DNA of 5,786 nucleotides from Ardenticatenales bacterium (lineage in GTDB: Bacteria > Chloroflexota > Anaerolineae > Ardenticatenales > Ardenticatenaceae), in the NCBI GenBank assembly GCA_013812995.1, contig JACCSL010000836.1, positions 1-5,786 on the forward strand, written 5' to 3'. The position numbers and the translations under genes were made by a program. Position 1 is the stretch's first letter. Each line of letters begins with the position of its first letter. Below are positions 1-5,786 of this stretch, one piece after another. Under the pieces are notes generated by a model. The model did not search any database, was not told the origin of the DNA, and saw nothing but the letters and a program-made list of their open reading frames with translations.

Positions 1-1669
1 CCTCCGAGTACCACGAGGCATAGAGCGTGTCGCCTACAACCTCCGGGTTGTGGGCGGACCAGACGCCCAACTCGGCCACGGCCTCGTCGCGGGTGTTGGG
101 GCTGGCAAAGGAACCCAGCAGGCGCGGGTTGTTGCTATCGGAAATGTCATAGAAGCGCAGGTCGCCGAAGCCATCGAAGCGGCTCTCGATGGTCAGCTCC
201 AGTGGCGCGGCCTCTAAAAGTCGCTTGCTGCCCGCCGACAGGCTGAGGAGTACAGGAATCTCCAGGGTCACCCTGGTTCCATCCGGCAGCGTAACGCCAT
301 CACGGGGCGGACCTTCCTCCTCCACCGTTTCTTCGCCGTCCTCTTCCTCGTAAAGAATGACCGCGATGGCCCCCGCCTCCTGCGCCACGGCAATCTTCTC
401 GCTCATAGCGCAGCCACCCCCCTGCGCGACGAGCACGATCTTGCCATCGGCGTCTACCAGCGGCTCATCCTCGAAACAGCCGCGCCCCCCATGTACTGCC
501 TCACCCGCGAGCGTCGCATCAGGAAATTCCTTGATCTCTGTGCCTAATCCCAGCTCAATCAGGGGAACCTGGGCGTCCAGCGCGCTACTGCTGACGTGCA
601 GACGGTATGGGCTAAAATCTTCCTGCGCCTGAACCATTACCTGACCGTCCGCCGCCTCCGTGACGGAGTGCGCGTTTCCTTCGTCCTCCTCCGTGAACGT
701 CGTGCGGCTGAGGTAGCGTGGACTCTCCGGTGCGGAGATGTCGAGCAGAATCACGCCCGCATCCCAGTACGACAGATAGGCCAGCGTCCCGTCCTCGTTG
801 GCGCGCACGCTGTGCAGGTACGCGATGGGGAAACTGCCCTGGGCGCTATTCTCTTGCACGGCCTCGCCCAGCGTGGGCTCATCCAGGATATCCCATTGGC
901 TGGCCAGGGTCGGTTTCCTGGGGTCGCTGATGTCCACGATGACGAGCCCGGCCTGGCCGCCCTCCTCGGCCTGGCTGTGCGATTCCTCGCCGTCCCCTTC
1001 CTCGTGCTCCTGCGGAATGGCGAGGAGGGCCAGGGCGCGTCCATCGGGTGTCTCGGCCAGGTCCAGCTCGTGAACACCGCCGCTGGTGGCAAAGAGGCTC
1101 AGGTGGCGGGGGCGAGCGGGGGTCGTAATATCAACCAACTCAATGCCCTCCAGCCCCTGATCCTCGTCATCGGGGTTGGCGCAGTTCTGGAAGCCGATCA
1201 CCAGCACATCCTGCTCCCCGATGCGAAGCACCTGCATATCCTCCATCGAGGTATTGGGCGACTCGGGCGTGTTGGCGAGCTTCTCCGGGTCCGTGGGGTC
1301 CGAGATGTCGATGATGTGGACTCCCGCGCCCGTGCAGCGGCTACCCACGATTGCCAGATCCTCGTACGCGGCGACGTCCGCATGAGCCCCGCGCCCCGCT
1401 GGCTCCAATGGGAGCGAGCCCACCAGCGTCATATTCTCCGCCAGTTCCTGCGGGGCACTGGTTGGCGTCGCGGGGGGCGCAGTTTCGGTCGCCGCGCGGG
1501 TAGCCGTTGCCTCGGGGGCAGGGTCTGTCAGGGTTGTCTCGGCTACGGCAATTGTCTCAGTCGCAACCGTCGGGGGCTCCACGCGCGGTTCCTCGCTCTG
1601 GCAGGCGGCAAGAAGCAGCATCATTCCTAAAATCAAACAGCGCACAACCGTCGAAGAGGCGCGTTGCAT
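1..1669 (-). CDS. LVIVD-repeat lipoprotein with inserted PA domain (C-terminus beyond left edge)
   Basis: Probable surface-anchored beta-propeller protein; no enzymatic role can be assigned. The frame is open from the ATG at 1669 to the left edge (556 complete codons, no stop). Residues 1-23 are a signal peptide with positive start, hydrophobic core and lipobox LAAC, with Cys23 as the lipidation site. Residues 24 to about 80 form a Thr/Ala/Pro/Glu-rich linker. LVIVD-type strands follow at 116 (GVHIIDISD), 175 (GIELVDITT), 241 (GLVIVDISD), 305 (GVILLDIS) and 503 (DLRFYDISD), and the visible end (SWYSE) leads into another repeat. Residues about 375-490 look like a PA domain: KIVLVAQGGC at 410-419, then an AGAIAVILY stretch ending near 439; Cys398 and Cys419 could form a disulfide. 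Acidic loops interrupt the propeller near 218-240 and the PA domain near 440-450. It lies 42 bases after the desaturase gene and is probably cotranscribed. The family call is firm, the function unknown. Confidence 0.88.
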   Translation of the reverse strand, partial: MQRASSTVVRCLILGMMLLLAACQSEEPRVEPPTVATETIAVAETTLTDPAPEATATRAATETAPPATPTSAPQELAENMTLVGSLPLEPAGRGAHADVAAYEDLAIVGSRCTGAGVHIIDISDPTDPEKLANTPESPNTSMEDMQVLRIGEQDVLVIGFQNCANPDDEDQGLEGIELVDITTPARPRHLSLFATSGGVHELDLAETPDGRALALLAIPQEHEEGDGEESHSQAEEGGQAGLVIVDISDPRKPTLASQWDILDEPTLGEAVQENSAQGSFPIAYLHSVRANEDGTLAYLSYWDAGVILLDISAPESPRYLSRTTFTEEDEGNAHSVTEAADGQVMVQAQEDFSPYRLHVSSSALDAQVPLIELGLGTEIKEFPDATLAGEAVHGGRGCFEDEPLVDADGKIVLVAQGGGCAMSEKIAVAQEAGAIAVILYEEEDGEETVEEEGPPRDGVTLPDGTRVTLEIPVLLSLSAGSKRLLEAAPLELTIESRFDGFGDLRFYDISDSNNPRLLGSFASPNTRDEAVAELGVWSAHNPEVVGDTLYASWYSE

Positions 1670-1678
1670 CGCAACTAT

Positions 1679-1686
1679 TCCTTCCT
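1679..1686 (-). promoter_or_regulatory. Ribosome binding site of the LVIVD lipoprotein
   Basis: On the minus strand AGGAAGGA lies 9 bases before the ATG at 1669. It supports that start, which also gives a complete signal peptide and lipobox. I saw no convincing separate promoter in the 42-base gap, which favours readthrough from the upstream desaturase gene. Confidence 0.6.
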
Positions 1687-1711
1687 GCGTGAGACAATCA
1701 AGCGTTCAATG

Positions 1712-2524
1712 TTACCAGACCCAGATGGGCTCGACGCCCGCCTGTCGCAGGTGGGGTTCGAGCCGCCGCGCGAGTTCGGCATAGTTGTGGGAGGGAACTG
1801 CCGGGTAGAGGTGATGCTCCAGATGGTAGGTCAACTCCAGGAAGAGGCGCGGGATGATATTCCCCCGGAGCGTGTAGGTTTGGAGCAGGGCGTTTTCCCC
1901 CTGAACATTGTGCGGCAGATACACCGTTGTGAGGGGATAAATCCAGCTGCCCCCGATGGTGAGCAGTGCAAACACAAAGGGAATCGGTGTCTGCGGCAGG
2001 AGTAGCAGGCTACCTAGCACAAAGGCGAAGAACCATCCCGCCTCCAGCAGCAGCCAGCCCCGCTCCCTGGGGGCCCGCGCCCAGGCCCAGCGCCACAGGC
2101 GAAAGAGAAAGATCGGCCCCTCCAGAATGACCCGCCAGAGCGTCATGTGCGCCGGGTCGCCCTCGGGGTCGTCCGTGTGGTCGGGGAAGGTGCGGTGATG
2201 CTGCATGTGCGTGATTCGATAGGCGTGACCGCTCTCCAGCACCAGCATCCCGATGAGCGCGAGCATGATGTCGTTGAACCAGCGCGGCAGGGCGAGGCTC
2301 TGGTGGGCGAGGTCATGCGCCGAGGCAACAATCGTGACAAAGAGCAACAGCACCGAGAGCACCGCCAGCGGCCACCAGCCCATTATCGCAAAGTAGACAT
2401 AAAAACTCACGCAGAGAAAGGGACGCAGCAGCGAGAAGAAACACTGCCAGGGCGTCGTGTTTAGCAGATCATAGCCCAGCTCGGAGAGCGGGGGCAGGCC
2501 ATCGGGTAACTCAGGATGATGCAT
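1712..2524 (-). CDS. Membrane fatty-acid-desaturase-superfamily enzyme, carotenoid hydroxylase/ketolase-like
   Basis: A 270-residue integral membrane di-iron oxygenase of the fatty acid desaturase superfamily. The three histidine boxes are visible: HDLAH at 70-74, HMQHH at 106-110 and HLEHH at 234-238, with a further conserved-looking His at 205 (LPHN). Hydrophobic segments lie near 36-68, 84-98, 155-177 and 181-203, the usual layout with the boxes on the cytoplasmic face. The ending YHLEHHLYPAVP followed by HN resembles both small fatty acid desaturases and CrtR-type carotene hydroxylases. The start at 2524 is chosen because it has AAGGAG 8 bases upstream and overlaps the upstream stop codon by one base; an in-frame extension to 2659 would lie inside the upstream gene and looks non-homologous. 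Coupling to a carotenoid desaturase gene suggests a carotenoid substrate (hydroxylation, ketolation or desaturation), but an acyl-lipid substrate cannot be excluded. Confidence 0.87.
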   Translation of the reverse strand: MHHPELPDGLPPLSELGYDLLNTTPWQCFFSLLRPFLCVSFYVYFAIMGWWPLAVLSVLLLFVTIVASAHDLAHQSLALPRWFNDIMLALIGMLVLESGHAYRITHMQHHRTFPDHTDDPEGDPAHMTLWRVILEGPIFLFRLWRWAWARAPRERGWLLLEAGWFFAFVLGSLLLLPQTPIPFVFALLTIGGSWIYPLTTVYLPHNVQGENALLQTYTLRGNIIPRLFLELTYHLEHHLYPAVPSHNYAELARRLEPHLRQAGVEPIWVW

Positions 2525-4083
2525 TATAGCGGCTCCTTCTTGTTCTCGTCCGTTCTTGGGGTGGGAACCAGGGTCTGAACGCGCTGGCTCCATGATTGCC
2601 CCGCGCGGGAACGCGTCGCACAGAGCGCATCGGCCACATGGAGGCTGCCCAGCACGCACGCCACCGTTCCGAGGCCGGGCCAGGTCGTATCCCCCGCCTG
2701 CCAGAACCCTGGCACGCCGAGGTCGTGCGCCACCGCGAACTGGTTGCTGTTGTTCAGCGTCAGGCGGATGCCACCCACCGCCCCCCGGTAGCGATGGGTA
2801 TATCGGGCATAGGTGCGCGGGGTGCCAAGGCGAACAATCTTTGCCGCGTGCCCCAGCGAGGGATAGACGCGGCGCGCGTGGGCCAGGAGCGCCTGGGTGG
2901 TTACTGCCTTGCGCTCCTCATACTGCTCCGTTGACAGCCCTTCCCACTCGGTCAGTTCGCAGTGGGTGGAGATCATCACCGAGCGCCAGCCAGCGGGGGC
3001 GCTCTCCGTGTCGCCCGGCGCGGAGACGGAGATAAACATATTGTTTCCATTGTTCAGCGGGCGCTCGTAATCCAGCAGAATCTGGTGGTGGGTGAGGGGC
3101 TGCTCGCAAACTTCCTGCTCTGGCACGCCCAGGAAGAGAACCAGCGCGCTGCCCAGAGCACTCTCGTCCCGTGCCATGTAGGGAGCCAGCGCCCGCTCGA
3201 CCTCAGGAAGGCCCAGACGCGCGCTGTTCCAGATGGGCAGCGTAGAGACAACCTGCCGCGCCTGGAACGCGCCGCGCCGCGTGTGCAGCATAAATCCCTC
3301 GCCCTGCCGGGACAGTTGCTCCACGCACGTTCCAACGCGAACCACGCCGCCCAGGGCACGGTAGCGACCCAGCATCATCTTCCAGAAACCCCGCGCGCCG
3401 CCGCGTGGGCGTGTCAGCCCGGCTCCGCGAATGGTAATTCCCAGCGCACCATTGATGAGCGGGGCCGTTTCCACCGGGCTATGCACCGTATCCTGGAGCA
3501 ACATCGCCAGAAGGCCGCGCAGTGCTCGATCCTCGGCCACGCCACACGCCTGCATCGCATCCTGCATCGTCCAGCCCAGATAGCGCGTGAGAGGCCAGTG
3601 GCGCAGGGGCAGGCAGCGCGCCGCCGCCAGCAGGTCGCGCGGCGATGTCAGGGGCAGCTTGACCCCGGCCCGGCTTGCGGTCCAGAAGGCATCGGCCAAC
3701 TCGTCCAACAGGGACCAGAAGCGCTGGTGCGCGGGGCTCGCGCCAAAGGCCGCCAGCCGCTCCCGATGCCAGGCGTCGGACTCGCGGTGCAGGGTCACGG
3801 TGCGGTCCGGGAGCCAGGCGCGGTAGCCGGGCAACGCTTCCCCCTCGATCCTAGCCAGGCCAAGCTCCGCCAGGAACGCGCCGCCGACACCATCGGGGCC
3901 AAAATCCACGAAGGTCGTCGCGCCCACGTCAAAGGAGAAGCCCTGCGTCTGGAAGAAGCCTGCGCAGCCGCCGACCTGGCCGTGCGCCTCCAGCACCATC
4001 GTGGAGATGCCGCGCGCCTGGAGCCGCGCCGCCGTCGCCATCCCCGCCATCCCCGCCCCGATAACGACTACCTCTGCATCCAT
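2524..4083 (-). CDS. FAD-dependent carotenoid desaturase/isomerase family protein, CrtD-like
   Basis: A 519-residue flavoprotein of the phytoene desaturase (CrtI/CrtD/CrtH) family, which adds double bonds to or isomerises carotenoids at the membrane. The N-terminal dinucleotide-binding fold is clear: VVVIGAGMAG with glycines 9, 11 and 14, acidic Glu32 ending the second strand, then VGGCAG at 37-42 and FDVGATTF soon after. The C-terminal FAD motif spans about 456-487 (GFWQAGDTTWPG, then GTVACVLGSLHVADAL). The preceding GTPRTYARYTHR and AVGGI stretch resembles cyanobacterial-type C-3',4' desaturases (CrtD). The length of about 500 residues fits the family; the last 30 residues are a polar tail. 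It is first in the operon, with the membrane desaturase coupled to its stop. The start at 4083 puts the nucleotide-binding strand at the N-terminus as expected; AGAAAG 8 bases upstream is a modest ribosome site. The exact reaction is uncertain: carotene isomerase or another late-step desaturase remains possible. Confidence 0.87.
   Translation of the reverse strand: MDAEVVVIGAGMAGMATAARLQARGISTMVLEAHGQVGGCAGFFQTQGFSFDVGATTFVDFGPDGVGGAFLAELGLARIEGEALPGYRAWLPDRTVTLHRESDAWHRERLAAFGASPAHQRFWSLLDELADAFWTASRAGVKLPLTSPRDLLAAARCLPLRHWPLTRYLGWTMQDAMQACGVAEDRALRGLLAMLLQDTVHSPVETAPLINGALGITIRGAGLTRPRGGARGFWKMMLGRYRALGGVVRVGTCVEQLSRQGEGFMLHTRRGAFQARQVVSTLPIWNSARLGLPEVERALAPYMARDESALGSALVLFLGVPEQEVCEQPLTHHQILLDYERPLNNGNNMFISVSAPGDTESAPAGWRSVMISTHCELTEWEGLSTEQYEERKAVTTQALLAHARRVYPSLGHAAKIVRLGTPRTYARYTHRYRGAVGGIRLTLNNSNQFAVAHDLGVPGFWQAGDTTWPGLGTVACVLGSLHVADALCATRSRAGQSWSQRVQTLVPTPRTDENKKEPL
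2533..2540 (-). promoter_or_regulatory. Ribosome binding site of the membrane desaturase, inside the upstream gene
   Basis: AGAAGGAG on the minus strand, 8 bases before the ATG at 2524. It lies within the last codons of the flavoprotein gene, whose TAA shares its final A with this ATG (TAATG). This fixes the start and points to translational coupling. Confidence 0.7.
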
Positions 4084-4124
4084 TAACTGCGCTTTCTGTG
4101 AGGGACCAGGTGCGGCCCGCCTTC

Positions 4125-4154
4125 ATTATAGAAGCGCTGCTCTGCTCAGGGCAA
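4125..4154 (-). promoter_or_regulatory. Sigma-70-type promoter of the carotenoid operon
   Basis: Minus strand TATAAT (perfect -10, at 4130-4125) with TTGCCC (4 of 6 matches to the -35 consensus, at 4154-4149) and an 18-base spacer. A start near 4118 would give a leader of about 35 bases before the ATG at 4083. Base matches are seen directly; activity is inferred. Confidence 0.6.
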
Positions 4155-4162
4155 TCGCCCTG
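4147..4162. promoter_or_regulatory. Perfect 16-base palindromic site, possible operator
   Basis: CAGGGC and GCCCTG form exact inverted arms around AATC. The site covers the -35 box of the minus-strand operon promoter and lies about 33 bases upstream of the -35 of the putative plus-strand promoter. A dimeric regulator bound here would block the operon. The identity of any regulator is unknown, and a chance inverted repeat is possible. Confidence 0.35.
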
Positions 4163-4194
4163 GCTGCGAAGCGTGTGTCGCGGATGGCGCAGGT

Positions 4195-4222
4195 TTGCCT
4201 CTGGTGCTGGAAACGGTACAGT
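4195..4222 (+). promoter_or_regulatory. Candidate promoter of the DinB-like gene
   Basis: TTGCCT (4 of 6) and TACAGT (4 of 6) separated by 16 bases, placing transcription start near 4229, about 35 bases before the ATG at 4265. The match is weaker than for the divergent operon promoter; position in the short intergenic region is the main support. Confidence 0.35.
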
Positions 4223-4252
4223 TAGGCGCTCATCCCAAGCTAACTGATGATT

Positions 4253-4258
4253 AGGAGA
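4253..4258 (+). promoter_or_regulatory. Ribosome binding site that decides the DinB-like start
   Basis: AGGAGA ends 6 bases before the ATG at 4265. An earlier in-frame ATG at 4247 would place this site inside the coding region and has no comparable site of its own, so 4265 is preferred. Confidence 0.65.
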
Positions 4259-4264
4259 CACAAT

Positions 4265-4879
4265 ATGGCCGCATTGACACCCCCGGAACTGGCAGCCCTT
4301 GGCAACCAGATTTTTACCCGCCAGCGCACCTTTGATGATGTGGGCAAAGATTACCCCATTGCCTCTTTTATCGGGGGGCTGACAGGGGCACTGACGATGA
4401 TTGAGGAACGAGTCGTGGGTATCAGTGAGGCGCAGTTTCACTTCCGCCTTCCGGGCACCCCGGAAGGCCCCGACTGGAACCATGACGAAGTCCACTTCAA
4501 TACGCCGGAACTGGTAACCCACCTGACCAGCACCCTCAAGGCGTGGCAGGAGGCGCTGCGCGAGCATGGGGTTCCGCTGCCAGCCCCTGTGGAAACGCTG
4601 CCGCCCGCTGAGCGAGTCACAGGGATGCAGGGGTCAGGCATGGGCGCAGGCGGGCGCAGCGACCTGACGCTGGAGCAGACGCTGCTTGATCTGCGCACGA
4701 CGCGCGACACCCTCGTGCTGGCCCTCCAGGGAGAGCTAGGGGATTATTGGGATGAGCGCTATCCCAGCGGTTTTGGCCCGCTGACCCTGCGCCATTATGT
4801 GGTGCTGATGGCCGTCCACAGCGCCTCCCATGCCTTCCAGCTGCTGGAACTCCAGGCGCATCCTGACTACCCGGCGTAA
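4265..4879 (+). CDS. DinB-fold, probably metal-binding protein
   Basis: A 204-residue soluble protein that looks like the DinB/YfiT-type four-helix bundle superfamily, whose members often bind a divalent metal through three histidines and include thiol-dependent transferases; many have no known function. The C-terminal helix carries HSASH at 185-189 followed by Phe-Gln, matching the family's HxxxH motif. His86 in the ELVTHL segment, after an acidic Trp-containing stretch (DWNHDE), fits the position of the third ligand. The region from about 105 to 132 is a Pro/Gly-rich linker (GMQGSGMGAGG part) longer than in compact members. No signal peptide or membrane segment is seen. It is transcribed divergently from the carotenoid operon with 181 bases between the two start codons, which allows shared control but does not prove a shared pathway. 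Family assignment is by motif only; the substrate is unknown. Confidence 0.75.
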   Translation: MAALTPPELAALGNQIFTRQRTFDDVGKDYPIASFIGGLTGALTMIEERVVGISEAQFHFRLPGTPEGPDWNHDEVHFNTPELVTHLTSTLKAWQEALREHGVPLPAPVETLPPAERVTGMQGSGMGAGGRSDLTLEQTLLDLRTTRDTLVLALQGELGDYWDERYPSGFGPLTLRHYVVLMAVHSASHAFQLLELQAHPDYPA

Positions 4880-4907
4880 CAGTCAACCTCCTTGTCGATG
4901 AACTACG

Positions 4908-4939
4908 AAGCTACCCCGGCACGGCGTGCCGGGTGGCTT
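4908..4939. terminator. Hairpin between convergent genes, possible bidirectional terminator
   Basis: The arms 4908-4922 and 4926-4939 pair over 14 base pairs (one G-T, one bulged C) around a GGC loop; the inner eight pairs (CCCGGCAC with GTGCCGGG) are perfect. It sits 28 bases after the stop of the DinB-like gene and 8 bases beyond the stop of the convergent kinase gene. Neither side has a clear T-tract, so it may be a non-canonical terminator or an RNA-end stabiliser. Confidence 0.55.
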
Positions 4940-4947
4940 GCGCTGGC

Positions 4948-5786
4948 TCAGCCCACACTGATGTTTCCCTGGGCGAACATTGCCAGCAACAAGTGCGTCC
5001 AGTCGGTGAATCCCTCTATCAACTCCTGCTTGGAGGCAGGCTCCAGGCTGTTGACAATATGCTGATAACTAATCACCTGGTGCAACGCGCAGAGCGGCTT
5101 CACAAGCTCCCAGAGTTCTTTCAGTCGCGCCATCGGCTCATAGTCTGTCCATAGCGCGAGGTAGCCATCGAGCAGGCGATCCCGCACGGCTTCCTCTTTC
5201 TCGTAGATCAGGTCGATCAGGTCGATAAAGGGGTGGGTGATGCAGCTATCGGTCCAGTCGAAGATGAGATAGCGCCCCTCCTGCTGCGCGACGTTCCCCA
5301 GGTGAAGGTCTCCGTGAACCAGCGATGGCGGAACCCGGTAAGTCGATGCCTCCGCACACAGTGCTTTTAGGCGCGGGGCCAGCGCGCGTAGCTGCGCCAC
5401 CTCCTCTGTTTTTAGCAGCGCCATCATGGGCGCATCGTCCAGCAAGGGGTCGATCTGCGTGGCGAGGCGTTCCAGCCGCCGATCCAAGCAGCCCATCCCC
5501 AGTAGTGCCTTGACCTGCTCCGCCGCGTGGCGCTGAAGCTCTCCAAAGCGCTGAAACAACGCCTCGCGGATCTCCACGGTCGCATTACCCCGCAGCGGCT
5601 CGCCAAAATCAGCCAGTAGCATCCACCCGCGCGCCGCATCCACGCTGAGCGGCCTGGGAATGTCGTCGGGGAAGCGCGCGGCGAGGCCCTGGGTCACCTC
5701 TGGCTCGTCGCTGAAGAGGGGGCGCGTCGAAGAGACCTTGAAATAGACTGCCCCGGTCGTGGTCGGGGCGCGCAGCACGCAGGAGA
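4948..5786 (-). CDS. Aminoglycoside-phosphotransferase-fold kinase, N-terminus missing at right edge
   Basis: The visible 278 codons are the C-terminal part of a small-molecule kinase of the APH/choline-kinase-like superfamily, which moves the ATP gamma-phosphate to a hydroxyl group. The catalytic loop HGDLHLGN begins about residue 157 of the visible part, with catalytic Asp and Mg-binding Asn. IFDWTD near 176 supplies the second Mg-binding Asp. The N-lobe segment GAVYFKV near the edge probably carries the ATP-binding lysine, and LLADFGEPL is the hinge-like stretch. The frame stays open through the edge (Ser-Cys precede a GTG at 5778), and a kinase starting at that GTG would lack the first N-lobe strands, so the real start lies outside. 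The stop is at 4948. The family is broad, and most environmental members are not antibiotic resistance enzymes; the substrate cannot be inferred. It converges on the DinB-like gene and is not part of the carotenoid operon. Confidence 0.85.
   Translation of the reverse strand, partial: SCVLRAPTTTGAVYFKVSSTRPLFSDEPEVTQGLAARFPDDIPRPLSVDAARGWMLLADFGEPLRGNATVEIREALFQRFGELQRHAAEQVKALLGMGCLDRRLERLATQIDPLLDDAPMMALLKTEEVAQLRALAPRLKALCAEASTYRVPPSLVHGDLHLGNVAQQEGRYLIFDWTDSCITHPFIDLIDLIYEKEEAVRDRLLDGYLALWTDYEPMARLKELWELVKPLCALHQVISYQHIVNSLEPASKQELIEGFTDWTHLLLAMFAQGNISVG

Noticed and set aside
596..1630. 344-codon plus-strand open frame
   Set aside because: Antisense shadow of the LVIVD lipoprotein gene; low-complexity composition rich in Gly, Arg and Leu, and no domain.
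2525..2659. 45-codon N-terminal extension of the membrane desaturase
   Set aside because: It lies inside the flavoprotein gene in another frame and reads as Cys/Arg/Pro-rich shadow sequence; the ATG at 2524 has a proper ribosome site.
2962..4086. 374-codon plus-strand open frame
   Set aside because: Antisense to the FAD carotenoid desaturase, whose motifs are clear across the whole minus-strand frame; the plus product is Arg/Gln/Ala-rich with no recognisable motif.
4247..4264. Upstream ATG at 4247 as start of the DinB-like gene
   Set aside because: The ribosome site AGGAGA would then lie within the coding region, and no other site precedes 4247.
3929..4567. 212-codon minus-strand open frame spanning the divergent intergenic region
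   Set aside because: It overlaps the DinB-like gene antisense and the flavoprotein start out of frame, and it would run through the promoter region; no motif.
5776..5778. GTG as the start of the kinase gene
   Set aside because: The frame is open upstream to the edge, no ribosome site fits, and the N-lobe would be truncated; treated as an internal Val codon.
4948..5786. Antibiotic resistance gene
   Set aside because: The APH fold alone does not show aminoglycoside activity; the sequence does not resemble a known resistance enzyme subgroup that I recognise, and there is no mobile element nearby.

Overview
The window is GC-rich bacterial DNA, almost fully coding, holding five genes. The layout is three minus-strand genes in an apparent operon (1-4083), one divergent plus-strand gene (4265-4879), and a convergent minus-strand gene that runs off the right edge (4948-5786). 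The gene set suggests a non-proteobacterial, carotenoid-making bacterium: a CrtD/CrtI-like FAD carotenoid desaturase, a CrtR/fatty-acid-desaturase-like membrane di-iron enzyme, a DinB-fold protein and a large LVIVD-repeat lipoprotein. Chloroflexota is my best guess. This is an inference from gene style, since no rRNA or other phylogenetic marker is present.

Operon (read right to left). A near-consensus promoter at 4125-4154 precedes a 519-residue flavoprotein of the carotenoid desaturase family. Its stop codon overlaps by one base the start codon of a 270-residue membrane desaturase/hydroxylase with three histidine boxes, so the two are probably translationally coupled and act on the same lipid or carotenoid. 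After a 42-base gap with a good ribosome binding site comes a secreted lipoprotein. It has a signal peptide, a lipobox, a Thr/Ala/Pro-rich linker, several LVIVD repeats (a predicted beta-propeller) and an inserted protease-associated (PA) domain. It is cut by the left edge.

Right half. A 181-base divergent intergenic region carries the operon promoter, a perfect 16-base palindrome overlapping that promoter's -35 box (a possible operator), and a weaker plus-strand promoter for a 204-residue DinB-fold, probably metal-binding, protein. A strong hairpin at 4908-4939 separates that gene from a convergent aminoglycoside-phosphotransferase-fold kinase whose N-terminus lies beyond the right edge.

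No RNA gene, CRISPR array, insertion sequence or tandem repeat was seen. There is no gene-free stretch above 300 bases. The most interesting points are the carotenoid-tailoring pair, the odd domain architecture of the lipoprotein, and the palindrome in the divergent promoter.
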